64,000 bases of DNA from Neoroseomonas alkaliterrae (GTDB lineage Bacteria; Pseudomonadota; Alphaproteobacteria; Acetobacterales; Acetobacteraceae), in contig NZ_JACIJE010000010.1 of assembly GCF_014199195.1 (NCBI RefSeq), positions 62,001 through 126,000 of the forward strand, read 5' to 3'. The notes under the pieces were generated by a model. That model saw nothing but the letters and a program-made list of their open reading frames with translations. It ran no database searches and was not told where the DNA came from. Shown piece after piece: positions 53,227 through 62,218 of the stretch. How positions within the stretch are numbered: position 1 is the first letter of the stretch; the number at the start of each line of letters is the position of its first letter. A program made the position numbers and the translations under genes.

Positions 53227-54228
53227 ATGGACCGCCAGGAATCCGCAGCGCCGCCGGCAAGGCTTCGAGGCGTCGCACTGGCCTGCCCCGTTGACCGCGC
53301 CGCGCTGGTCGAGGAAGGCCCGGACCGGCTGCGCTGCAGCGCGTGCGCCGCGGTCTTTCCCAGGGTGAACGGCATCCCGGTGCTCATCAACGACGCGAAC
53401 TCGGCCTTCGCCGTGGCGGACTACGTCGGAGGGCAGGGCTATGGCGGGGCGAGCTACGGCCGCGCTGCCGACCGCACATCGGGCTTGCGCCGACTGGGAC
53501 GGCGGATCGTGCGACGCCTCGCCGACGTGCAGAGCAGCATCGCCTATCCCGGCCCGGAAGACGCGCTGGCCCATGTCCGGGCAAAGACTTCCTCGCCTGC
53601 CGTCCTCGTCATCGGCTCCGGCGGATGTCGCCTGGGCTCGGCCGAGGACCATGTCGTGCACACGGATGTCGCCTTCGCGGCGGAGGTGGATGCGATCGCC
53701 GACGCTCACGACCTGCCCTTCGAGAGCTGTTCCTTCGATCTGGTCGTCGCGGTCGCCGTGTTCGAGCATGTTGCCGATCCCGCTCGCTGCGCTGCCGAGG
53801 TCGTCCGCGTGCTGCGGCCCGGCGGGTATGTCTATGCCGTCACGCCCTTCCTGCAGCCTGTCCACATGGGCGCCTACGATTTCACGCGCTTCACGCCGAT
53901 CGGCCATCGCCGGCTTTTCCGAGCCTTCGACGAGGTGGCCGCGGGCGTGGCAATGGGCGCCGGCAGCACGCTCGGGGCCGGTTTCGCGGGCTTCCTGCGC
54001 GCGATCTCGGCCGCGGGGGCTTGGCAGCGCGTCGCGGGGCTGGCCGGGATGCTCGCCGCCGCGCCGCTGAGGCTTCTCGACCGGTTCCTGCCCAACTCGG
54101 CGGATTTCGCATCCGGCCTTTGGTTCTTCGGGCGCCTGCGCGACGACCCGCCGGTCTCGGATCGGGAACTCGTGACAACCTATCACGCGTCGTTCGGCCG
54201 CGGCGCACGGAAGCTGCCGCCTCCATGA
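53227..54228 (+). CDS. SAM-dependent methyltransferase with N-terminal Trm112-like zinc region
   Basis: 333 residues. The N-terminus has ACPVDRAAL…RLRCSACAAVFPRVNGIPVLI, a C..(x)n..CxxC Trm112-like zinc/metal segment. The class I methyltransferase core has a diverged motif I VLVIGSGGCRLGS, DLPFESCSFDLVVAVAVFEHV and VLRPGGYVYAVTPF. It may methylate a glycan or carrier. The ATG at 53227 is preferred because GGAG lies 6 bp before it; the ATG at 53194 has none. The stop overlaps the next start (ATGA). Confidence 0.75.
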   Translation: MDRQESAAPPARLRGVALACPVDRAALVEEGPDRLRCSACAAVFPRVNGIPVLINDANSAFAVADYVGGQGYGGASYGRAADRTSGLRRLGRRIVRRLADVQSSIAYPGPEDALAHVRAKTSSPAVLVIGSGGCRLGSAEDHVVHTDVAFAAEVDAIADAHDLPFESCSFDLVVAVAVFEHVADPARCAAEVVRVLRPGGYVYAVTPFLQPVHMGAYDFTRFTPIGHRRLFRAFDEVAAGVAMGAGSTLGAGFAGFLRAISAAGAWQRVAGLAGMLAAAPLRLLDRFLPNSADFASGLWFFGRLRDDPPVSDRELVTTYHASFGRGARKLPPP

Positions 54229-56483
54229 GCGCGCCGCCCGCTCCCGTCCGCATCCTGCACGTCCTCAAGTTCTACCGCCCGGACTTCACCGGCGAGGGCG
54301 TCTTCCTCGAACGCTGCAGCGCCGTGATGCAGGAACAGGCGCCCGAGGTCGCGCACGATCTGCTCGTGACCCGCACCCCGGGCGAGACGGTGCAGCCCCA
54401 GGACGCCGCCTGCTCGACGCTCGCGCGCATCATCTACCTGCAGCGGCGCCCCACGGGCGTGCTGCGCCACCACCTCGCGCTGATCGGCTGGTTCCTGCGC
54501 AACCTCCATCGCTACGCGGCGGTCCATGTCCGCACCCATGCGGACTGGTATTTCGTCACCTACCTGCTCACGCGGCTCGCCGGCCGCCGGCTCGTCATCT
54601 CCGCGACGCTCGACGACAGCATCCCCGTGCTGGTCTCGCGCTACCGCCCGAGCTTCCGCGCCATCGCGCGGCGCGGCTTCGCGCTGTTCCACGACTACAT
54701 CGGCATCTCGCCCCGCCTGCAGGAGGAGAACCTCGCCGCGGTCGCCGATCCCGCCCGCTGCCACCTCATCCCCTGCGGCATCACCATCCCCGCCGATGCC
54801 GCCTCGCTGCGGCCGGCGATGCGCGCGCGGCTCGGCGTGGCGGAGCAGGATCCCGTGCTACTCTTCGTGGGCGGGCTGTGCGAGCGCAAGGACCCCCTCG
54901 CGCTGATCGAGGCGCTGCCCGCCGTGCGCGCGGAGGCGCCCGGCGCGCGCCTCGTGCTGGTCGGGCCGGAACTCGAACCCGACTACGTGGCGCATCTGCA
55001 TGCGCGCGTGGCCGCGCTTGGCCTTGCCGAGGCGGTGCTCTTCGCCGGCCGCCAGGACGACCCGCATCCCTGGTTCGCCGGCGCGGACATCCTCGCCTTC
55101 GCCTCGCGCCTCGAAGGCTTCGGCACGGTGGTGCCGGAGGCGATGGCCCATGGCCTGCCCGTCGTCGTCCGCCGCCTGCCGGGGGTGAACGAGGATTTCG
55201 TGGTGGACGGCGAGACCGGCCTCGCCTTCACCGACCAGCAGGGGCTGATCGCCGCGCTGCTCGCCCTGGTGCGCGATCCCGCGCTGCGCCGGCGCATCGG
55301 TGAGGCGGCGCGCGGCCTCGCGCTGGCCCGCTTCAGCATGGACGAGGTGGCCGCGCGCTACCTCGCCGTCTATCGCGGGCAGCCGCGGCCGGCCGCCGCG
55401 CCCGCATCCGCGCCGCCGGCGCCGACCGGCCTCGGCGCCGGCGCCTCGGTGCTCGACCGCCGCTTCCACAGCCCGGTCGCGATCCCGCCGGACAGCCAGC
55501 CGCTGCTGCTGACGATGGTGGATGCCGAGGAAGCCTTCGACTGGTCGCGGCCCTTCGACCGGCAGAACACCGATGTCCGCTCGATGGCCGCGCAGGCGCT
55601 GGCGCATCGCGTCTTCGAGCGGCACGGTGTGCGCCCGCTCTACCTCACGGACTACCCCGTCGCGGCGCTGCCGGACGGGCGCGCGCCGCTGCGCGAGCTC
55701 ATCGCCTCCGGCGTCGCCGAGGTCGGCGCGCAGCTCCATCCCTGGGTGACGCCGCCCTTCGACGAGACGGTCTCCGACCACAACAGCTTCGCCGGCAACC
55801 TGCCCACGCGCCTGCAGCTCGAGAAGGCGCGCATGCTGACCGCGATGATCGAGGAGGCCTTCGGCACGCGCCCGCGCATCTGGCGCACCGGGCGCTTCGG
55901 CGTCGGCGTGCGCACGGCCGACATCCTGAGGGCGCTCGGCTATGCCGCCGACACCAGCGTCATGCCCTTCTGGCCTGCGGAGAACTGCCCCGCGCCCGCG
56001 GATTTCTGGCGCCTCTCGGCGCAGCCCTACTGGCTCGACCACGAACGCACGCTGATGGAGATCCCGGTCGCCGCGGCGCTGGTCGGCCGACTCGCAGGCC
56101 GGCGGGACGGCAGCCTCGCGCCGCTGGTCTTCAACCGCGGCGCGACGCGGCTCGGCGTGACCGGGGTCGCCGCGCGCTTCGGCCTGCTCGAACGCATCCG
56201 CCTCAGCCCCGAGGGCATCACCATCGAGGAGGCGAAGCGCCTCGCCCGCGCCATGCACGCGGCAGGGCATCGCGTCTTCGTGCTGACCTACCACTCGCCC
56301 TCGCTGGTGCCGGGCAACACGCCCTATGTGCGGACGGCGCGCGACCTCGATGCCTTCCTCGGCTGGCTCGACGCCTTCTACGCCTTCTTCCGCGAGGAAC
56401 TCGGCGGCCGGCCGGGCTCCTGGGAGGAGGTCCGCTGGCCCGGCCGCGCCGCCGGCACGACCCTGCGCGCGGCCGCAGACTGA
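54225..56483 (+). CDS. Glycosyltransferase fused to a polysaccharide-deacetylase-like domain
   Basis: 752 residues. Residues 1-390 form a GT4 enzyme: ILHVLKFYRPDFTGEGVFLE, LLFVGGLCERKDPLALIEAL, VLFAGRQDDPHPWFAGADI and SRLEGFGTVVPEAMAHGLPVV. A Pro/Ala linker (about 387-410) leads to a second domain (about 420-745) resembling NodB/WalW-type polysaccharide deacetylases: LLTMVDAEEAFDWSRPF, VGAQLHPWVTPPFDE (metal-binding His), RIWRTGRFGVG and FVLTYHSPSLVPGN. One polypeptide could thus add a sugar and act on its N-acetyl group. No frameshift separates the halves. It overlaps the methyltransferase stop by ATGA. Confidence 0.85.
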   Translation: MSAPPAPVRILHVLKFYRPDFTGEGVFLERCSAVMQEQAPEVAHDLLVTRTPGETVQPQDAACSTLARIIYLQRRPTGVLRHHLALIGWFLRNLHRYAAVHVRTHADWYFVTYLLTRLAGRRLVISATLDDSIPVLVSRYRPSFRAIARRGFALFHDYIGISPRLQEENLAAVADPARCHLIPCGITIPADAASLRPAMRARLGVAEQDPVLLFVGGLCERKDPLALIEALPAVRAEAPGARLVLVGPELEPDYVAHLHARVAALGLAEAVLFAGRQDDPHPWFAGADILAFASRLEGFGTVVPEAMAHGLPVVVRRLPGVNEDFVVDGETGLAFTDQQGLIAALLALVRDPALRRRIGEAARGLALARFSMDEVAARYLAVYRGQPRPAAAPASAPPAPTGLGAGASVLDRRFHSPVAIPPDSQPLLLTMVDAEEAFDWSRPFDRQNTDVRSMAAQALAHRVFERHGVRPLYLTDYPVAALPDGRAPLRELIASGVAEVGAQLHPWVTPPFDETVSDHNSFAGNLPTRLQLEKARMLTAMIEEAFGTRPRIWRTGRFGVGVRTADILRALGYAADTSVMPFWPAENCPAPADFWRLSAQPYWLDHERTLMEIPVAAALVGRLAGRRDGSLAPLVFNRGATRLGVTGVAARFGLLERIRLSPEGITIEEAKRLARAMHAAGHRVFVLTYHSPSLVPGNTPYVRTARDLDAFLGWLDAFYAFFREELGGRPGSWEEVRWPGRAAGTTLRAAAD

Positions 56484-56489
56484 GACGGG

Positions 56490-57227
56490 ATGCGCCTCGC
56501 CTCGATCCTGACAGCGCAGCTCCTGCCGCCGCTGATCCTCGCCTGGGCGGCGCTCGCCGGCGGGCTGCTCGCCTGGCGGCGCGCGCGGTTCGCGGGCGCG
56601 CTCGCGGCAGCGGGCGGGCTCGGCATCCTCGTCCTCGCGACACCCTTCGCGGCGGGCAGCCTGCGCGCGGGGCTCGAGGAGAGGATCCCGGAAGCCGCCA
56701 CGACGCCACCGGGCGCCATCGTCATCCTCGGCGGCGACACCGTCCGCGGCCTTGCCGGCACCGAGCCCGGGCCGCTCACGCTCGAACGCCTGCGCGCCGG
56801 GGCGGCGCTGCACCGGCGCAGCGGCCTGCCCGTGCTGGTCACGGGCGGCACGCTCGGCCCCGGCCAGCCGCCGGTCGCGCGCGTCATGGCGGCGAGCCTC
56901 GCCGCCGATTTCGGCGTCACTGCCCGCTGGATCGAGGCCGAGGCGGCGGACACGCGCGGCAACGCGATGCTCTCGGCGGCGATGCTGCGCGCCGAGGGCA
57001 TCGGCACGGTGCATCTGGTCAGCCACGGCTGGCACCTCGCCCGCGCCACGGCGGCCTTCCGCCGCGCCGGTCTCGCCGTGCATCCGGCCCCGCTCCGCCT
57101 CTACGGCCCGCCGCGGGGCGGCTGGGCGGACGCCGTGCCGCGACCCGCCGTGCTCGGCGCGTCCTGGCTGATGCTGCGCGAATGGGCCGGGCTGATCGTC
57201 TATCGCCTGCGCGACGGCGCGGCATGA
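56490..57227 (+). CDS. YdcF/DUF218 family membrane protein
   Basis: 245 residues. Two hydrophobic segments near the N-terminus (about 5-28 and 35-55), then a periplasmic DUF218 domain: AIVILGGDTVRG, RLRAGAALHRRSGLPVLVTGG, EAADTRGNAMLSAAML and VHLVSHGWHLARATAAFRRAG. Family members (YdcF, SanA, ElyC) act in envelope or lipid-carrier metabolism. The position inside the glycan cluster and the ATGA overlap with the next gene suggest a role in EPS precursor handling. Confidence 0.85.
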   Translation: MRLASILTAQLLPPLILAWAALAGGLLAWRRARFAGALAAAGGLGILVLATPFAAGSLRAGLEERIPEAATTPPGAIVILGGDTVRGLAGTEPGPLTLERLRAGAALHRRSGLPVLVTGGTLGPGQPPVARVMAASLAADFGVTARWIEAEAADTRGNAMLSAAMLRAEGIGTVHLVSHGWHLARATAAFRRAGLAVHPAPLRLYGPPRGGWADAVPRPAVLGASWLMLREWAGLIVYRLRDGAA

Positions 57228-58318
57228 GCGCGAGCCTCGCCCTGGCGTCCTGGCACCACGCGCCCGCGCGTGGCATGGTCCGCCGCCCGATGCAGCCCTT
57301 CCCGCCGCCCGCCGCGGATGCCGTCCTGCCCGCGCCGGCAGGGGGCGACTTCTTCGCCTCCCGCCCCTGGTTCGCCACCGTCGCCGCCCATGCCCTGCCG
57401 CCGGGCACCGCGGCCGAGGCGCAGGAGGCCGAGGGCGTCTGGCTGATGCTGCGGCGCGAGGGCCGGCGGCTGTCGAGCCTGACCGTGCCCTATTCCCAGG
57501 GCTGGGCGCCGCTCGGCCCGCCGGGGGCGGACTGGTTCGCGGCCGGGCGGCGGCTCGGCACGCTGTGGCGCGGCAGCCCGCCGGGCCTGCTCGACACGCT
57601 CGATCCCGCCGCGCCGGGCATCGAGGACTTCCTGCGGGGCCTGCGTGCCGCGGGCCTCCTCCCGCTTCGCTACCGCCATGCCGGGCATTGGCGCGAGGCC
57701 TGGGCGGAGCGGCTCGGCTGGGACGCCTATCTCGCCTCGCGGCCCTCGCGGCTGCGCAACACGATCCGCCGCCGCCTCGCCCAGGCCGCAGGCGGGCTGG
57801 ACCATGAGATCACCGCCGCGCCCGGCCCCGCGCTGGAGGCCGCCATCGCCGCCTTCGAGGCGGTGCGCGCGCGCAGCTGGAAGCCCGCCGAACCCTTCCC
57901 CGCCTTCGATGCCGCGCTGATGCGCGCGGCCGCCGCCGAGGGCGTGCTGCGCCTCGGCATCCTGCGCCGCCGCGCGGATGGCGCGCCCATCGCGGCGCAG
58001 TACTGGATCCTCGACCATGGCGGGCGGCGGGCGCTGGTGCCGAAGCTGTTCCACGACGAGGCCGCCCGCGCCGAAAGCCCGGGAACCATCCTGACCGCCC
58101 TGATGATCCGCCACATCCTCGACGAACAGGACATCCGCGCGCTCGATTTCGGGCGCGGCGACGACGACTACAAGCGCATGTGGGTCGGATGCCGCAAGCA
58201 GCGCATCGGCGTGGTGCTGGCCGACCCGCGCCACCCGGCAGGCGCGCTCGCCATCCTGCGCCATGCCGCCGGCGCGCTGCGGCGGCGCCTCAGCCCCGGG
58301 GAAGCGCGCGACGCATGA
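57224..58318 (+). CDS. FemAB/CelD-like GNAT acyltransferase
   Basis: 364 residues. An N-terminal part, then the CelD/BcsL-type acetyltransferase core: SRPSRLRNTIRRRLAQAAGG, ARSWKPAEPFPAFDAALMRAAA, GAPIAAQYWILDHGGRRALVPKLFHDEAA and the closing ALDFGRGDDDYKRMWVG. The LDFGRGDDxYK segment is a strong family mark. It probably acylates a polysaccharide sugar. Start ATG 57224 overlaps the YdcF stop. It is one of three members of this superfamily in the window. Confidence 0.82.
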   Translation: MSASLALASWHHAPARGMVRRPMQPFPPPAADAVLPAPAGGDFFASRPWFATVAAHALPPGTAAEAQEAEGVWLMLRREGRRLSSLTVPYSQGWAPLGPPGADWFAAGRRLGTLWRGSPPGLLDTLDPAAPGIEDFLRGLRAAGLLPLRYRHAGHWREAWAERLGWDAYLASRPSRLRNTIRRRLAQAAGGLDHEITAAPGPALEAAIAAFEAVRARSWKPAEPFPAFDAALMRAAAAEGVLRLGILRRRADGAPIAAQYWILDHGGRRALVPKLFHDEAARAESPGTILTALMIRHILDEQDIRALDFGRGDDDYKRMWVGCRKQRIGVVLADPRHPAGALAILRHAAGALRRRLSPGEARDA

Positions 58319-59448
58319 GAATCCTCTACTCCCACCGCATCGGCTCGAAGGACGGCCAGGGCGTGCATCTCGAGGCGCTGGTCGCCGCCCTGCGCGCCGC
58401 GGGCCACGAGGTGCGCGTCGTCGGCCCCGCCGCCTTCGCCGAGGCGGAACTCGGCGGGGACAGCGGCCTCGTCGCGCGCATCCGCCGCAGCCTGCCGCGT
58501 TTCGCGGCGGAGCTTGCCGAGCTCGCCTATTCCGTGCCGGCCTATTGGCGCCTCGCGCGCGAGGCGCGCGCCTTCCACCCGGATGCGATCTACGAGCGCT
58601 ACAACCTGTTCTACCTCTCGGGCGCCTGGCTCGCGCGGCGGCTCCGCCTGCCCTTCCTGGTCGAGGTCAATGCCCCGCTCGCCGAGGAGCGCGCGCGCTT
58701 CGGCGGCCTCGCGCTCGGTGGGCTGGCGCGCTGGAGCGAGGGCTTCGTCTGGCGCCGCGCGACACGGGTGCTGCCGGTGACGCAGGTGCTGGCCGATCGC
58801 GTGGCCGCGGCGGGCGTGGACCCCGCGCGCATCACGGTGGTGCCGAACGGCATAGACCTCGCCGAGTTCCCCGAGCCCGCGCCGGCGCCGGGCGGCGATC
58901 CGCTGGTCCTCGGCTTCGTCGGCTTCGTGCGGGACTGGCACGGGCTCGATGCCGTGCTGCGGGGCATCGCCGCCTGGCGGGGGCCGACGCGCCTCGCCCT
59001 GACCGTGGTCGGCGAGGGCCCGGCGCGGCCGGGGCTCGAGGCGCTGGCGGCCGAGCTCGGCATCGCGGACCGCGTGCGCTTCACCGGCCTTGCCCAGCGC
59101 GCGGCGATCCCGGGCCATGTCGCGGGCTTCGACATCGCGCTGCAGCCGGCCTCGGTGCCCTATGCCTCGCCGCTGAAGGTGTTCGAGTACATGGCCGCGG
59201 GCCGCGCGATCGTCGCGCCGGACCAGCCCAACATCCGCGAGGTGCTGGAGCACGGCCGCACCGCGATGCTGTTCGACCCCGCGCGGGAGGGCGCGATGTG
59301 GGAGGCGATCGGCCTGCTCGCCGCCGATCCCGCGCTGCGCGCGCGCCTCGGGGCGGCGGCGCGGGCCGAGATCCTGGCGCGCGACCTCACCTGGGCGGGG
59401 AATGCGCGGCGGGTGGCGGCGATGGCAGCGGCGGCGCGCGAGGCATGA
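58315..59448 (+). CDS. Glycosyltransferase, GT4 family
   Basis: 377 residues. N-terminal MRILYSHRIGSKDGQGVHLEALV with the GG-like acceptor loop, DAIYERYNLFYLSG, VVPNGIDLAEFPEP, LGFVGFVRDWHGLDAVLRGI, VVGEGPARPGLEAL, and the donor site PLKVFEYMAAGRAIVAPDQPNI. It adds a hexose-type residue to the growing repeat unit. It is coupled by ATGA to genes on both sides, with a GAAG ribosome-site element just upstream. Confidence 0.88.
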   Translation: MRILYSHRIGSKDGQGVHLEALVAALRAAGHEVRVVGPAAFAEAELGGDSGLVARIRRSLPRFAAELAELAYSVPAYWRLAREARAFHPDAIYERYNLFYLSGAWLARRLRLPFLVEVNAPLAEERARFGGLALGGLARWSEGFVWRRATRVLPVTQVLADRVAAAGVDPARITVVPNGIDLAEFPEPAPAPGGDPLVLGFVGFVRDWHGLDAVLRGIAAWRGPTRLALTVVGEGPARPGLEALAAELGIADRVRFTGLAQRAAIPGHVAGFDIALQPASVPYASPLKVFEYMAAGRAIVAPDQPNIREVLEHGRTAMLFDPAREGAMWEAIGLLAADPALRARLGAAARAEILARDLTWAGNARRVAAMAAAAREA

Positions 59449-60941
59449 GCGGCTCACTCGCGCAGCGGGTGGCGAAGGGCGCGGCCTTCATGGTGGCCGC
59501 ACGGCTCGCCGCCCGTCTGATCGGCGTCCTCTCGACGCTGATCCTCGCCCGCCTGCTGATGCCGGAGGATTTCGGCATCATAGCCCTGGCCGCGGCCGCC
59601 TTCACCCTGGCCGACATGGCGCTGGCCACCGGCTATGCGCTGCTGCTCGTGCGGCGCGAGACGGTGGACCGCGACGTCTACGACACCGCCTGGACGATGA
59701 ACCTGATCCGCTGCGTCCTGCTCGCGGCGATCACGGTCGCGACGGCGCCGCTGCAGGCCTGGGCGGTGGGCGAGCCGCGGATCGAGGCCGTGCTGATGGT
59801 GGTGGCGGCGACGACGCTGCTCGACGGATTCACGAGCATCGGCCTGATGCGCCAGCAGCGGGAACTGCGCTTCGGCCCGGCCTTCCGGCTGCAGATCACG
59901 CAGCGGCTGCTCTCCTTCGCGCTCACGGTCGTGCTCGCCATCGTGCTCGGCAACTACTGGGCGCTGGTGCTCGGCAACCTCGCCGCGAAGATGGTCACGG
60001 TGCCCTATTCCTACCTGCTCGCGCCGCATCGGCCACGCCTGTGCCTGACGCATTGGCGGGAGTTCCTGTCCTTCTCGAAGTGGCTCTTCGCCCTGAACCT
60101 GTGCAACGCGACCGACCTCATCTCGCCGAACCTCCTGCTCGGCGCGCTGCAGGGCGTCGGCGCGACGGGGCGCTATGCCGTCGCCCACCAGCTCGGCGCG
60201 GCGCCGGTGAGTGAGATCGCCTCGCCGGTCAGGCAGCCGCTCTATGCCGGATATGCGAATGTGCAGGGCGAGCCCGATCGCCTGCGCCGGCATTTCCTCG
60301 AAAGCCTCGCCCTGGTCGCGGCGGTGATCGTGCCGCTTTCGGTCGGCATCGCGCTGACCGCGCCCGAGATCGAGCGCATCGCGCTCGGCCGGAACTGGGC
60401 CGGCACGGCGCCGCTGATCGCGCTCTGCGCGCTGTTCGCGCTGGTGGACTACATCGCCCTCTTCCCGCACAGCATCCTGACGATCCGCGACCGGCTGGGG
60501 CAGATGGTCGCCACCTATGCCGCGACGCTGCTGCTGCGCCTGCCCTTCGTCGTCCTCGGCATCTGGTGGGACGGGGCGACCGGCATGGCGGCCGCGCTGC
60601 TCGCGACATCTCTGGGCAATGCCCTGGTCTGGCACCGGCTGGGTGGGCGCGAACTCGGCTACAGCCTCGCCATGGCGGGCGCGGCGGTGGCGAGACCGCT
60701 GCTCGCCGCCCTGCTCATGACGGCGGTGGTCCTCGCGCTCCGCTCGGCCCTCCCGCCGGCCTCGGGCGAGCTCGGCGAGGCGCTGCTGCGGCTGCTCCTG
60801 CTCGCCCTGGCGGGCGCCGCGACGCATCTCGGCGCCGCCTTCGCGCTCTGGTGGCTGGCCGGCCGCCCGCACGGCGCCGAGACAAGGGTGATCGAGATGG
60901 CGCTCGCCGCGCTGCGCCGCATCCGGCCCGCGCGGCGATGA
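59445..60941 (+). CDS. Wzx-like oligosaccharide flippase (lipopolysaccharide biosynthesis family)
   Basis: 498 residues, predicted twelve to fourteen membrane helices. N-terminal AAFMVAARLAARLIGVLSTLILARLLMPEDFG is typical of MATE/MOP polysaccharide exporters, and ALQGVGATGRYAVAHQLG matches the middle conserved segment. It flips undecaprenyl-linked repeat units across the inner membrane for Wzy-type polymerisation, and so would work with the ligase-like protein at 31648. Coupled by ATGA to genes on both sides. Confidence 0.88.
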   Translation: MSGSLAQRVAKGAAFMVAARLAARLIGVLSTLILARLLMPEDFGIIALAAAAFTLADMALATGYALLLVRRETVDRDVYDTAWTMNLIRCVLLAAITVATAPLQAWAVGEPRIEAVLMVVAATTLLDGFTSIGLMRQQRELRFGPAFRLQITQRLLSFALTVVLAIVLGNYWALVLGNLAAKMVTVPYSYLLAPHRPRLCLTHWREFLSFSKWLFALNLCNATDLISPNLLLGALQGVGATGRYAVAHQLGAAPVSEIASPVRQPLYAGYANVQGEPDRLRRHFLESLALVAAVIVPLSVGIALTAPEIERIALGRNWAGTAPLIALCALFALVDYIALFPHSILTIRDRLGQMVATYAATLLLRLPFVVLGIWWDGATGMAAALLATSLGNALVWHRLGGRELGYSLAMAGAAVARPLLAALLMTAVVLALRSALPPASGELGEALLRLLLLALAGAATHLGAAFALWWLAGRPHGAETRVIEMALAALRRIRPARR

Positions 60942-62050
60942 CGCCGCCCGCGCCCCGCCTCCTGCACGTCTTCCCCTCCTTCACCGTGGGCGGCGCGCAG
61001 GTGCGCGCGGCCGCGCTGATGAACCGCTTCGGCGAGGGCTTCCGCCATGCCGTCGTTGCCCTTGATGGCCGCTTCGACTGCGTGGAACGCCTCGCCCCGG
61101 GCCTGCGCATCGAGACCATCGCCTTCCCGCGCCGCGAGGGCGAAGCGCTGCCCGCCCGCCTGCTGCGTATCCGCCGCGCCATCGCCGCGGTGGGCCCGGA
61201 CGCGCTGATCACCAGCAACTGGGGCAGCATCGAATGGGCGATGGCGAACCTCGTCCCGCCGCGCCTGCCGCACCTGCACATGGAGGACGGCTTCGGCCCG
61301 GACGAGGCCGCGGGGCAGAAGCCGCGCCGGGTCTGGACGCGCCGCCTCGTGCTCCGGCGCAGCCGGGTGCTGCTGCCCTCCCTGACGCTGCTCGCCACGG
61401 CGCGGGAGGTCTGGCGGCTGCCGGATCGGACGCTGTTCTACGTGCCAAACGGCATCGACCTCGCGCGCTTCGCCCCGCGCGGTCCGCGCGCGGACCTCGC
61501 CGTGCCGGGCGAGGGCCCGCTGATCGGCACCGTGGCAGCGCTGCGGGCCGAGAAGAACGTCGCGCGCCTGCTGCGCGCGGTCGCGATCCTCGCGCGCGAG
61601 GGCCTGGACTGCCGCCTCGCGGTCATCGGCGACGGGCCGGAACGGGTCATGCTCGGCGCGCTCGCGGCCGAGCTCGGCATCGCGGAGCGGACCCGCTTCA
61701 CCGGCCATGTCCCCGACCCCGCCGCGGCCTATCGCGCGCTCGATCTCTTCGCGCTCTCCTCGGACACCGAGCAGATGCCCTTCTCGGTGCTCGAGGCCAT
61801 GGCGACGGCGCTGCCCGTGGCCGCGACCGATGTCGGCGACGTGCGCGCCATGCTCGCCCCGGAGAACGCGCCGCATGTCGCGGCGCGCGAGGACGCCGCC
61901 CTCGCCGCCGCCCTCGGCGCGCTGCTCCGCGATGCCGGGCTGCGCGCGGCGATCGGCGCGGCGAACCGCGCGCGCGCGGAACGGGACTTCGACCAGGAGG
62001 TGATGTTCGCCCGCCACGCCGCGCTGTGGCGGAACAAGGCGCCCGCATGA
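60938..62050 (+). CDS. Glycosyltransferase, GT4 family
   Basis: 370 residues. N-terminal LLHVFPSFTVGGAQVRAAALMNRFG with a GGAQ loop, ALITSNWGSIEWAMAN, FYVPNGIDLARFAPRG, IGTVAALRAEKNVARLLRAV, VIGDGPERVMLGALAAELG and the donor region SSDTEQMPFSVLEAMATALPVAAT. It is the last gene of the plus-strand run. The 168-bp gap after it has only a weak 5-bp GC hairpin. Donor and acceptor sugars are unknown. Confidence 0.88.
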   Translation: MTPPAPRLLHVFPSFTVGGAQVRAAALMNRFGEGFRHAVVALDGRFDCVERLAPGLRIETIAFPRREGEALPARLLRIRRAIAAVGPDALITSNWGSIEWAMANLVPPRLPHLHMEDGFGPDEAAGQKPRRVWTRRLVLRRSRVLLPSLTLLATAREVWRLPDRTLFYVPNGIDLARFAPRGPRADLAVPGEGPLIGTVAALRAEKNVARLLRAVAILAREGLDCRLAVIGDGPERVMLGALAAELGIAERTRFTGHVPDPAAAYRALDLFALSSDTEQMPFSVLEAMATALPVAATDVGDVRAMLAPENAPHVAAREDAALAAALGALLRDAGLRAAIGAANRARAERDFDQEVMFARHAALWRNKAPA

Positions 62051-62218
62051 ACGCCCGCGGGCCGGGCCGCACCGCCCCTCGCTGAAACCGGCACGCTGCG
62101 CCCTGTCGCCTGCGGGCATCGCGCCTGCGGGCGGAACCGCGGGCTGTCGCCCGGTCGGCGGGGATCGGCGTTGCTGCACCGCTTGTCGGGTTCGGCGATA
62201 CGACCCGCGCCGGACCGG

